In this document: positions 1 to 6,355 of the stretch, in pieces
How the letters are laid out: each line of letters opens with the position of its first letter
Position numbering within the stretch: the first letter of the stretch is position 1
Assembly: GCA_023390705.1 (NCBI GenBank)
Contig: JAEWCI010000142.1
Location: 1-7,894 of the forward strand
From: Pseudomonadota bacterium
GTDB lineage: Bacteria; Pseudomonadota; Alphaproteobacteria; Acetobacterales; Acetobacteraceae
Reading direction: 5' to 3'
Length of the DNA stretch: 7,894 nucleotides
Notes under the pieces: model-generated
Database searches by the model: none
What the model saw: only the letters and a program-made list of their open reading frames with translations
Told to the model about the DNA's origin: nothing
Program-made: the position numbers and the translations under genes

Positions 1-1157
1 CTCCACGCCCCAGCCTTGGATCAGCAGGAGGTAGCCCAGCAGCGCGACACCGGCGGCCAGGCTGTTCAATGCCAATGGCCGGATGCCCGTGCGTCCCAGA
101 TAGCAACCCACGTCCCCGAGATGCGCCATGAGCTGCAGGCCCACCGCTGTCACCAGCCAGGGTATGTAGACGCCGGCCGCATGGTAGGCCGGAGGCGTGG
201 CCACGGTGATGAGCAGCGTGCCACCAGGGCCATTGCGGTGCAGGCGAGGAGCGTCAGGGCCGCACCCGTTCCCACGACCCGCGCCGTGCGCTCCACCCCG
301 CCCGGCGCGGCAAGCACCTGCAAGTGCTGTGCGGACCACCAGAGATCGAAGGGCTGCGCGAAGGCGACGGTGACCGCGGCAAGCTTGGCGGCAAGCGCGT
401 AATGCGCGAGCGCCTCCGGCCCGACGGCACCGACGAGGAACCAGCGGTCCGCGCTGCCCAGAACGAAGCTGGCGAGGCCCCCGCCGATGAGCGGCAGGCC
501 ATAGACGAGCAGCCCACCCCAGGTTGCAGGCGCCAGCCGCAGCCCGGTATGGCGAGCCTGGGCCGCTGTCAGCCAGACGGCCATCATCACGGCACTGAAG
601 GCCGCGGCAACCATGATCCTGGTCACTCCTTAGCCCGCGAGCAGCAGGGTGGCGATCAGCGCCGCCTGCAGCACGGTGCGCCCGAGGAACGCGGCGACGA
701 GATGCGCAGCGCGCCCCTGCATACGGAACCAGGTCAACGGGACGTTGATCGCCGCCTCAAGCGCCACAACAATCCCGAGCAGCACCACCTTCAAACCGCT
801 TACGGGCAGCGGGAAAAGACGGTCGAACGGAGCGGCGAACGTCACGGCCGCGGTGCAGCCCAGCAGCGCGACGACGAGAGCGAGGCCAGCTACCTCGGCC
901 GCCGCGCGCGGGCCTTGCGCGCCCGATGCGGCGCCGAAGCGGTACAGCGTTTCCACCATCCCGGCGCCGGCCAGCAGCGCGCCGATCTCGGAGGCCGACA
1001 GGAGCAGTTCGAGACGGGCGAACTCGGCCGGCGGCAGGCTCCCTGTCGTAACCGGCAGCATCAGCAGGCTGACCGCCTTGGCGCCCACCACGGCCACAGC
1101 ATAGAGAACGGTCGCGCGCAGGCCAGGAGCCACCCGACGAAGGCGGGTGACGATCAT
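1..1157 (-). pseudogene. Broken lipopolysaccharide/polysaccharide flippase (Wzx/PST-like), runs off the left edge
   Basis: Multi-spanning inner-membrane protein of the oligosaccharide flippase (MATE/PST-like) type, which would move lipid-linked sugar units across the membrane. The start ATG at 1157 opens a 175-codon N-terminal part: a short basic N-terminus (MIVTRLRRVAPGL), then a helix containing LYAVAVVGAKAVSLLMLPV, typical of helix 1 in this family, and several more hydrophobic segments. It stops at a TAA (630-632). The same frame then continues as GVTRIMVAAAF and gives further helices (GGLLVYGLPLIGGGLASFVLG, then DRWFL as in intact flippases) until about 235-219. There the frame loses hydrophobic character (RCSSPWPRLRP), while the frame displaced by one base reads on as GTLLITVATPPAYHAAGVY and stays open to base 1. 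The two lesions look like a nonsense mutation and a one-base deletion (or two-base insertion). The C-terminus lies outside the window. The family is read from helix pattern and sequence feel, so the exact substrate is unknown. Confidence 0.8.
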
Positions 1158-1225
1158 CAGGCGGCGGTGGCGATCTGGGCGGCGATCTGCGCCCCGCTGG
1201 CCGGGGCCTGGGGATCGAAGGACAT
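1157..1225 (-). CDS. Possible 22-residue small ORF translationally coupled to the flippase
   Basis: A short frame reading MSFDPQAPASGAQIAAQIATAA ends in TGATG, where its stop overlaps the first base of the flippase ATG. GAGGAG lies 12 bases upstream of its ATG (plus-strand positions 1238-1243), a usable but distant ribosome-binding site. It could be a leader peptide feeding ribosomes to the flippase. It could equally be the 3' end of a decayed upstream gene, since the same frame stays open upstream to 1642, although the translation there looks like noise. I do not recognise the peptide. Confidence 0.25.
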   Translation of the reverse strand: MSFDPQAPASGAQIAAQIATAA

Positions 1226-1246
1226 GCGGCGGTTCCGCTCCTCACT

Positions 1247-1260
1247 TGCATCGGGATGCA
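1247..1260. repeat. Short inverted repeat TGCATC-GG-GATGCA
   Basis: Perfect 6-base arms around a GG centre, overlapping the palindrome GATGCATC (1255-1262). It sits just downstream of the sigma-54-like element, around the predicted transcription start, which would suit an operator. Chance occurrence cannot be excluded at this size. Confidence 0.3.
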
Positions 1261-1263
1261 TCA

Positions 1264-1279
1264 TGCAGCCGGCGTGCCA
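1264..1279 (-). promoter_or_regulatory. Candidate sigma-54 (-24/-12) promoter for the flippase transcript
   Basis: The minus strand reads TGGCACGCCGGCTGCA. Against the sigma-54 consensus TGGCACG-N4-TTGCW it differs only at the first T of the -12 block (C here), and GG and GC keep the 12-base spacing. Transcription would begin near 1253, about 28 bases before the small ORF at 1225 and 96 before the flippase ATG. No enhancer-binding-protein gene is in the window, and such a match can arise by chance in GC-rich DNA. Confidence 0.35.
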
Positions 1280-1456
1280 GCCGGGCTGGCGACCGCTTCG
1301 CAATCTGCGGGGCCTTCCAGGCAGCATCGGCATCGGCGTGGCGCCACCCCGCCCGGCACAGGTCGGACCCTTGGCATGTTGCGTCGCATCGTGCGGCGGC
1401 ATACGCGGCGCGGGGCTGCGCCTGGATGGCACGACCGTTGCTCTGCAATGGCATGA

Positions 1457-1864
1457 CCGGAAAGGGGAACACCTGAGGACCCTGATCTCGCCGTTCAGCT
1501 GAAAGAGGCGGAGGTCCGGCGGCGTCGGGCGGAGGAAGAGGTCGTCCTCATCGAGACCCAGGCCGGAGCAACCGGGCCGAAGGCCATTACTCCAGCCAAG
1601 GTCCAGCGCCTTGGCGAAGCGATCCGCGCAGCCCTGGAGCAAGACGACCCGCAGTTCCGCCGGGCCTATCTCCGCCTGTTTGTCGGGAAGGTCACGGTAG
1701 GCGACGAGGAGATCCGGGTTTCAGACCCTAGCTCCGCCCTGGCCCGGGCGGCCAGTGAGGGACCCGAGGAGGCCGTTATGGCCAACGGTTCTCATTTTCA
1801 TCACGTATGGCGTCCCCAACGGGATTCGAACCCGTGTTACCAACGTGAAAGGCTGGTGTCCTAG
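1457..1864 (+). pseudogene. C-terminal remnant of a large serine recombinase, ending antisense to tRNA-Glu
   Basis: No start codon was chosen: the frame opens after a stop at 1454-1456. It reads PEDPDLAVQLKEAEVRRRR, an acidic/basic coiled-coil segment, then GPKAITPAKVQRL, then FRRAYLRLFVGKVTVGDEEI followed by RVSDPSSALARA. This is the familiar C-terminal tail of large serine (resolvase/invertase-type) recombinases of alphaproteobacterial islands. The catalytic resolvase domain, the recombinase domain and the zinc ribbon are all missing, so it cannot be active. The final 18 codons (WRPQRDSNPCYQRERLVS, then TAG at 1862-1864) lie inside tRNA-Glu on the opposite strand, and the Trp codon coincides with the complement of the tRNA CCA end. 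Codons such as ATT, ACT, TTT, TCA and CAT are commoner than in the neighbouring genes, consistent with transfer. This family assignment rests on recognition of the tail only. Confidence 0.75.
1808..1864. other. Probable attachment site of an integrated element (3' part of tRNA-Glu)
   Basis: The recombinase remnant enters the tRNA exactly at its CCA end and ends 57 bases in, the arrangement of element-borne recombinases located at the att end of their element. The T arm and anticodon region would be the shared core. A matching partial tRNA copy that would mark the other end of the island is not in the window; if present it should lie to the left of base 1. Inferred from layout only. Confidence 0.5.
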
Positions 1865-1883
1865 GCCTCTAGACGATGGGGAC
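1808..1883 (-). tRNA. tRNA-Glu (anticodon UUC)
   Basis: A 76-base cloverleaf with the CCA end encoded. The acceptor stem GTCCCCA pairs fully with TGGGGAC. The anticodon stem CCAGC/GTTGG (one G-U pair) closes the loop CTTTCAC with anticodon TTC (plus-strand 1847-1849). The T arm is ACGGG-TTCGAAT-CCCGT. The D arm carries the GTCTAGAGGCCTAGGAC pattern usual for bacterial tRNA-Glu. The gene looks intact, so any element that used it as a target restored its 3' end. It stands alone between the recombinase remnant and the MFS gene. Confidence 0.97.
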
Positions 1884-1885
1884 CT

Positions 1886-1907
1886 GCCGCACCGCAGCGG
1901 GTGCGGC
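1886..1907. repeat. Inverted repeat just upstream of tRNA-Glu
   Basis: GCCGCACC and GGTGCGGC form a perfect 8-base stem around a GCAGCG loop, two bases before the mature tRNA 5' end. No T run follows, so it is not an obvious terminator. It would fold in the tRNA 5' leader, which is removed by RNase P. The rest of the 153-base interval up to the MFS stop (1908-2036) shows no gene, and I could not pick a convincing tRNA promoter there. Confidence 0.5.
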
Positions 1908-2036
1908 GGGTGTCTGCCATGCCCGCCGCCGCTGGTCCAGAGGCTATCGGCATTTCGCTCGCGCAGCCCCGCCATGCCGCCACTGCGCTGGCCACCCGGC
2001 CAAGCGGCAACCTGCCCGGCCGAATCGCCGCCTTTC

Positions 2037-3260
2037 CTAGCGTCCAGCCCGCGGCCGGGTGACCACGGCCAGCAGCACCGTCGCCGCCATGAAGCCAACG
2101 GCGGTGAGGAAGACCCCCTGGCTGTACCCGGCATCCAGCAGCAGCCCATAGAGCAGCGGGCCGATGGTGCCCCCGATGTTGAAGCCGGTGGAGACGATGC
2201 CGAAGACCCGCCCCGCCGCCCCAGGCGGCGCCGCGGCGCGCACCATCATGTCGCGCGACGGCGCGATCATGCCGGAAAGGAAGCCTGCCATGCCCATGGC
2301 GATGGCCAGCACCACCGGCGGCAGGCGCAGCAGCGCCATCAGCAGCACGATGCCGGCGCAGGCGGCGAAGCACAGCGCCGCGACCGCATGGTGGTGGCGC
2401 GTCCGGTCAGCCACGATCCCACCCGCCAGCACGCCCAGCGCGCTCATCGCCAGGAAGGCGGTCAGCGCGGCATTGGCGGCGTTGATGGAAATACCGTAGC
2501 CGGCCACCCAGGCCGAGACACCGAAGGCCTGAATGCCGGAGCCGGAAAGGCTCAGCAGGGTAAAGAACCCGGTCAGTGACAGCACCGCCGGCGACATCAC
2601 CGAAAACAGACCGCCCTGCCCCTTCGCCGGCGCGGCCCCGGCGCGGGCCGGCGCCACGGTACGCGGCGGCTCGCCACCAGGCGCCAGCAGCAGCGCCAGC
2701 GCCGTCAGCGGCCCGAGCAGCCCCGCCACCACCAGCGCCAGCTCGCTGCCGCCATGGGCCGCCAGGGTCAGCATCAGCCCCGGCGCGATGGCGCCGCCGA
2801 GGAAACCGGAGAAGGTGTGGATGGAAAAGGCGCGGCCCACCCGCGATTCGCTGATCGACCCGCCGAGCATGGCGTAATCGGCGGGGTGGTAGACCGCATT
2901 CGCCGCCCCGGCCATCACCGCGCCGATCAGCAGCCAGGTATAGGTGCCAAAGATGCCGATGCAGGCGAAGGCGGTGCCGCCCAGGCACAGCCCGGCCATC
3001 AGCACCCGCTTCGAGCCGACCCGGTCCACCAGTACGCCCATTGGGGCCTGGGTGCAGGCGGAGACGATGTTGAACACGGTCAGCGCCAGGCCAAGCTCGA
3101 TGAAGCCTACCCCCATGCGCTCCCGCAGCAGCGGGAACAGTGGCGGCAGCACCAGGATGTGCAGATGGCTCAGCAGATGCGCCAGGGAGACGAGCGTGAG
3201 GGTGCGGAGCTCGGCCGCGGTCCAGCCGCTGCGGCTGGTGGTCTCGACGACGGCGGACAT
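2037..3260 (-). CDS. MFS transporter, fosmidomycin-resistance (Fsr)-like
   Basis: A 407-residue major facilitator superfamily inner-membrane carrier of normal family length. Helix 1 (about 22-45) contains LVSLAHLLSHLHILVLPPLF with its His residues and the PP pair. The motif-A loop is GVLVDRVGSKRVLMAG (about 75-90). YHPAD at about 124-128 recalls the YHPEA signature of the Fsr group. A hydrophilic Pro/Ala/Gly central loop (about 195-220) separates the two six-helix halves, and a second motif-A-like loop, GGIVADRTRHH, lies near 280-290. The ATG at 3260 has GGAGGA 11 bases upstream. It lies 98 bases after the Bug gene in the same orientation, so it could be the last gene of that operon or have its own promoter. 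Proton-driven efflux of a small molecule is likely; the substrate is not readable from sequence, and uptake is possible given the neighbouring binding protein. Confidence 0.88.
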   Translation of the reverse strand: MSAVVETTSRSGWTAAELRTLTLVSLAHLLSHLHILVLPPLFPLLRERMGVGFIELGLALTVFNIVSACTQAPMGVLVDRVGSKRVLMAGLCLGGTAFACIGIFGTYTWLLIGAVMAGAANAVYHPADYAMLGGSISESRVGRAFSIHTFSGFLGGAIAPGLMLTLAAHGGSELALVVAGLLGPLTALALLLAPGGEPPRTVAPARAGAAPAKGQGGLFSVMSPAVLSLTGFFTLLSLSGSGIQAFGVSAWVAGYGISINAANAALTAFLAMSALGVLAGGIVADRTRHHHAVAALCFAACAGIVLLMALLRLPPVVLAIAMGMAGFLSGMIAPSRDMMVRAAAPPGAAGRVFGIVSTGFNIGGTIGPLLYGLLLDAGYSQGVFLTAVGFMAATVLLAVVTRPRAGR

Positions 3261-3358
3261 GGACGGTGCTTTCCTCCGGCCCGAAGCGGTAGCGCAGCCC
3301 CGGGGGTGAGGCTACTGCGCGGCGCGCATGGCGGCTGCTCCCTGCGGCGGGGAGGCGC

Positions 3359-4315
3359 TCACCCGGCCGTGATGCCGGCGGCCTGGACCACCTCCCGCTG
3401 CCGGTCGATCTCGGCCCGGGTCTGCGCGGCCAGGTCCTCCGGCGTGCCGCCCATGGTTTCCAGCCCCTGGCGGCGCAGTTCGGCCCGGGTTGCGGGATCG
3501 GCCAGGGCGGCGTTCAGCAGGGCGTTGAGCCGGGCGATGACCGCCGGCGGCGTCCTCGCCGGGACATAGACCGCCCACCAGCCTTCCACGACCACGCCGG
3601 GCACTCCGGCCTCGGCCATGGTCGGCAGGTCCGGGAAGAGGAAATGGCGGGACTGCCCGGTGCAGGCCAGCGGCCGGACATTGCCGGCCTGGATATGGGG
3701 CAGGAAGCCCAGCGGGTGATAGACCATCGAATCCAGCGTGCCGTTCAGCAGGTCCGCCAAGCCGCGCCCGGCATCGCGGTAGGGCACATGGGTGGTGGTG
3801 ATGCCGGCCCGCAGGTCGAGCAGCGCCTGGGTCAGATGCCCGGTGGTGCCGGTACCGGCGGTGCCGATGGCGATGTTGCGCCGCTTCGCCAGCGCCACGA
3901 ATTCAGCCAGGGTCGCGGCACCGAATTGCGGCCGCACGCCGAGGATGACGGAAGTGCGGGCGCAGGCCGCCACCGGCGCGAAATCGCGCAGCGGCTCGTA
4001 CTGGATGTCCTTCATCAGCAGCGGGTTGGTGGCCTGGGTGCCGCTGGTGCCGAACAGCAGCGTCAGTCCATCGGGCGCCGCCTGCGCCACCGCTGCCGCC
4101 CCCAGCGCGCCGCCGGCGCCGGAGCGGTTGTCCACCACCACCGGCTGGCCGAGCCCGCGCGAGAGGTGGTTGGCGGCAATGCGGCCGAGGATGTCCGTGG
4201 TGGTGCCGGCGGCGAAGGGCACCACCAGCCGCACCGGGCGGTCCGGCGCCCATTCCTGGGCACGGGCCAGCGAGGGCAGCAACAGGGCGGAGCCCAGCAG
4301 GGCACGACGTTTCAT
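3359..4315 (-). CDS. Bug-family periplasmic substrate-binding protein (tripartite tricarboxylate transporter type)
   Basis: 318 residues, normal length for the family. The N-terminus MKRRALLGSALLLPSLARAQ is a Sec signal peptide, probably cut after ARA near residue 19. The mature part opens with the family hallmark RPVRLVVPFAAGTTTDILGR, then QPVVVDNRSGAGG, and NPLLMKDIQYEPLRDFAPVA further on. IGTAGTGTTGHL and HVPYRDAGRGLADLLNG are the typical ligand-loop regions. Such proteins bind carboxylates or related small acids in the periplasm and hand them to TctAB-type membrane proteins. No tctA/tctB-like gene is present here, so it is an orphan, as many Bug proteins are. Its ATG overlaps the deacetylase stop in ATGA (4312-4315), indicating translational coupling. 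The ligand is unknown. Confidence 0.95.
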   Translation of the reverse strand: MKRRALLGSALLLPSLARAQEWAPDRPVRLVVPFAAGTTTDILGRIAANHLSRGLGQPVVVDNRSGAGGALGAAAVAQAAPDGLTLLFGTSGTQATNPLLMKDIQYEPLRDFAPVAACARTSVILGVRPQFGAATLAEFVALAKRRNIAIGTAGTGTTGHLTQALLDLRAGITTTHVPYRDAGRGLADLLNGTLDSMVYHPLGFLPHIQAGNVRPLACTGQSRHFLFPDLPTMAEAGVPGVVVEGWWAVYVPARTPPAVIARLNALLNAALADPATRAELRRQGLETMGGTPEDLAAQTRAEIDRQREVVQAAGITAG

Positions 4316-4977
4316 GCTTCGGCATCCTCGGACGTACAGGCGTTCAGATCACCGGATATCTGGCCTGCCCGGATCGGCACGCAAGCGGCGGGCGGTTCGG
4401 CGGTGAAACGTACCCCGCGGTCCTGCAGCACGCCAAGCACGCGGTCCAGATGGCGCATCGCCCCGCCCGGCAGGTCGTGCAGCACCATCAGCAGCGGCGA
4501 GGTGGCGGCCGCGTGCAGCGCAAGGGCGCGGTCCGGCCAGCCGTCAGGGTCGTCCCAGTCGCGTGGTACGGCGTTCCACAGCACCACGGTATGGCCCTTT
4601 GCCAGCAGGTAGCGGGCGGCGCTGCTGTTCAGCAGATGCGTCCCCAGCGCCCCGCCCCCGCCATTCGGCCGGAACAGGCGCTGCGGTGCGTGCAACCCGC
4701 CAAGCAGCGCATCCGCCTCGGCGATCTCCCGCACCGCTTCCTGCCCGCCACGGCGCCCGAGTGGCGTGCCATGGCTCAGCGTATGGTTGCCGATGAGATG
4801 GCCTTCGTCGCGGGCACGCTCAGCCAGCGCCCGGCGGGCCGGGTCGCGCAGCTTGTGCCCGATGACGAAGAACAGCGCCGGGATGCGGCGGCGTGCCAGC
4901 ACCTCCAGCACCCGCGGCGTCGCCTCCGGCTCCGGGCCGTTGTCGAAGCTCAGGCAGATGCCGGCGGGCTCGCTCAT
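4312..4977 (-). CDS. NodB-homology polysaccharide deacetylase-like protein, SFDNGP type
   Basis: 221 residues when started at the ATG at 4977, whose ATGA overlap with the permease stop decides the start; an ATG at 5001 would add 8 residues. The motifs appear in NodB order: SFDNGP (10-15, D12 as the expected catalytic base, N13 in place of the usual metal-binding Asp), HLIGNHTLSH (60-69, metal ligands H65 and H69), FRPNGGGG (102-109), DWDDPDGW (140-147) and LLMVLHD (162-168, H167). The family removes N- or O-acetyl groups from glycans, or hydrolyses C-N bonds in relatives such as allantoinase PuuE. There is no signal peptide, so it probably acts in the cytoplasm, which is unusual for a wall-modifying enzyme. 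It is coupled on both sides, to the purine permease upstream and the Bug protein downstream. The substrate is unknown. Confidence 0.9.
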   Translation of the reverse strand: MSEPAGICLSFDNGPEPEATPRVLEVLARRRIPALFFVIGHKLRDPARRALAERARDEGHLIGNHTLSHGTPLGRRGGQEAVREIAEADALLGGLHAPQRLFRPNGGGGALGTHLLNSSAARYLLAKGHTVVLWNAVPRDWDDPDGWPDRALALHAAATSPLLMVLHDLPGGAMRHLDRVLGVLQDRGVRFTAEPPAACVPIRAGQISGDLNACTSEDAEA

Positions 4978-6260
4978 GCCAGGGCGAATTTCCCCACGCA
5001 CAGCACCGCGATCAACCAGACCGCGCCGCTCACCTCCCCTGCCCGGCCCGCCACCAGCTTCAGCACCGCATGGGTGATGAAGCCGATGCCGATGCCGCTG
5101 GCGATGGAGAAGGTGAAGGGCATGGCGAGCGCGGTGATCACCGCCGGCACATAGTCGGTCGCCTCCTCCCAGTCGATGCCGCGCAATGCCTGGGCCATCA
5201 GGCAGGCGACGAAGACCAGCGCCGGGGCGGTGGCGAAGGCGGGAATGGCGGTGGCCAGCGGCGCCAGGAACAGCGCCAGCAGGAACAGCGCCGCCACGGT
5301 CAGCGCCGTCAGCCCGGTGCGGCCGCCGGCCGCGATGCCGGAAGCGCTCTCGATGTAGGACACCGTGCTGGAAGTGCCGAGCGCGGCGCCGATCATCGCG
5401 CCGCCGCTATCCGCCTGCAACGCCCGGCCAAGGCCCGGCAGCGTGCCGTCGGGCCGCATCAGCCCGGCGCGGTGAGCGGTGCCGATCAGCGTGCCGGCAT
5501 TGTCCAGCAGGTCCAGGAGGAAAAGCGTGAAGACCACGCCGGCGACGCCGAGGCCGAGGGCACCGGCGATGTCGAGTTGCAGGAAGGTCGGCCCCAGGGA
5601 AGGCGGCAGGCTGAACACGCCGTTGAACTGGGTCAGCCCCAGGGGCAGGCCGAGCGCCGCCGTGGCCAGGATGCCAAGCACGATGGCCCCCGGCACTCCG
5701 CGCGCCGACAGCCCGGCGATGATGAGGAAGCCGAGGCAGCCGAGCAGCGTCGCCGGCGCGTCCAGCCGACCGAGCGTCAGCATCGTTGCCGGATGCGGCG
5801 CCACCAGCCCCATGCTCTGCAACCCGATCAGCCCGAGGAAGAAGCCGATGCCGGCGGCGATGCCGAGCTTGAGCGAGAGCGGGATGCCGTTGATCAGCCA
5901 TTCCCTCACCCGCAGCAGGGACACCGCCATGAAGATCAGCCCGGCGAGGAAGACGGCCCCCAAGGCCACCCGCCAGTCCAGCCCCATGCCCTGCACCACG
6001 GTGAAGGTGAAATAGGCGTTCAGCCCCATGCCCGGCGCCATGGCGATGGGGAAGTTCGCCCATAGGCCCATCAGCGCCGAGCCAATCGCCGCCGCCAGGC
6101 AGGTGGCGACGAAGGCGGCGCCGTGGTCCATGCCGGCCGCGGCGATGATGCCGGGATTCACCACGATGATATAGGCCATGGTGAGGAAGGTGGTGACACC
6201 GGCCAGCACCTCCTGCCGCGGCGTGGTGCCGCGCTCCGCCATGCCGAAGAAGTCCCGCAT
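4974..6260 (-). CDS. AzgA-type NCS2 purine (adenine/guanine/hypoxanthine) permease
   Basis: 428 residues from the chosen start, a normal length. It imports purine bases through the inner membrane, probably with protons. After MRDFFGMAERGTTPRQEVLAG come the conserved TTFLTMAYIIVVNP, APGMGLNAYF (about 75-84), LLDLLDNAGTLIG (about 248-260) and ALGTSSTVSYIESASG (about 293-308) followed by GGRTGL, all hallmarks of the AzgA/PbuG/AdeP branch rather than the UraA/UacT branch. I prefer the ATG at 6260 because GGGGA stands 8 bases before it; the ATG at 6275 and the GTG at 6278 are in frame and would add 5 or 6 residues but lack a ribosome-binding site. Its stop overlaps the deacetylase start in ATGA, making it the first gene of a tight three-gene unit. 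No purine riboswitch is evident in the short leader. Confidence 0.95.
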   Translation of the reverse strand: MRDFFGMAERGTTPRQEVLAGVTTFLTMAYIIVVNPGIIAAAGMDHGAAFVATCLAAAIGSALMGLWANFPIAMAPGMGLNAYFTFTVVQGMGLDWRVALGAVFLAGLIFMAVSLLRVREWLINGIPLSLKLGIAAGIGFFLGLIGLQSMGLVAPHPATMLTLGRLDAPATLLGCLGFLIIAGLSARGVPGAIVLGILATAALGLPLGLTQFNGVFSLPPSLGPTFLQLDIAGALGLGVAGVVFTLFLLDLLDNAGTLIGTAHRAGLMRPDGTLPGLGRALQADSGGAMIGAALGTSSTVSYIESASGIAAGGRTGLTALTVAALFLLALFLAPLATAIPAFATAPALVFVACLMAQALRGIDWEEATDYVPAVITALAMPFTFSIASGIGIGFITHAVLKLVAGRAGEVSGAVWLIAVLCVGKFALA

Positions 6261-6355
6261 CCCCAGATTCCCCATCACGCCGCGGTGATGTTAAGCCGGA
6301 AGGCGAAGCTGGGGAATCAGACCATGCCGGGCCCCTGCCGTGGCGCTGGGGGCGC

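Larger units (their letters stand above)
1226..1456. other. Stretch without a recognisable gene between flippase and recombinase remnant
   Basis: About 230 bases. Several frames are open here on both strands, as expected at this GC content, but their translations are rich in Arg, Ala, Pro and His and match no family I know. It holds a sigma-54-like promoter match and a short inverted repeat (entered separately). It may contain the junction where the 5' part of the recombinase gene was deleted, because recombinase-like sequence begins only after the stop codon at 1454-1456. Confidence 0.5.

Noticed and set aside
324..1502. 392-codon plus-strand open frame
   Set aside because: Antisense to the flippase, with low-complexity Gln/Arg/His/Gly translation typical of shadows in GC-rich DNA.
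1989..2002. TGGCC-ACCC-GGCCA hairpin about 35 bases after the MFS stop, considered as a terminator
   Set aside because: Only a 5-base stem and no T run on the minus strand.
1755..2579. Long plus-strand open frame crossing the tRNA and the MFS gene end
   Set aside because: Its GIRTRV...KGWCPRPLDDGD stretch is the well-known spurious translation of an antisense tRNA-Glu, and the rest is antisense to the MFS gene.
4893..6065. 390-codon plus-strand open frame rich in Gln, Arg, Gly and His
   Set aside because: Antisense to the purine permease, which has clear family motifs on the other strand.
6341..6355. GGCGC/GCGCC hairpin after the DUF962 stop, considered as a terminator
   Set aside because: Short stem with no following T tract; read-through into the permease is equally likely.
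6279..6355. Purine riboswitch ahead of the permease
   Set aside because: The leader is under 100 bases and I see no purine-aptamer core or paired loops.
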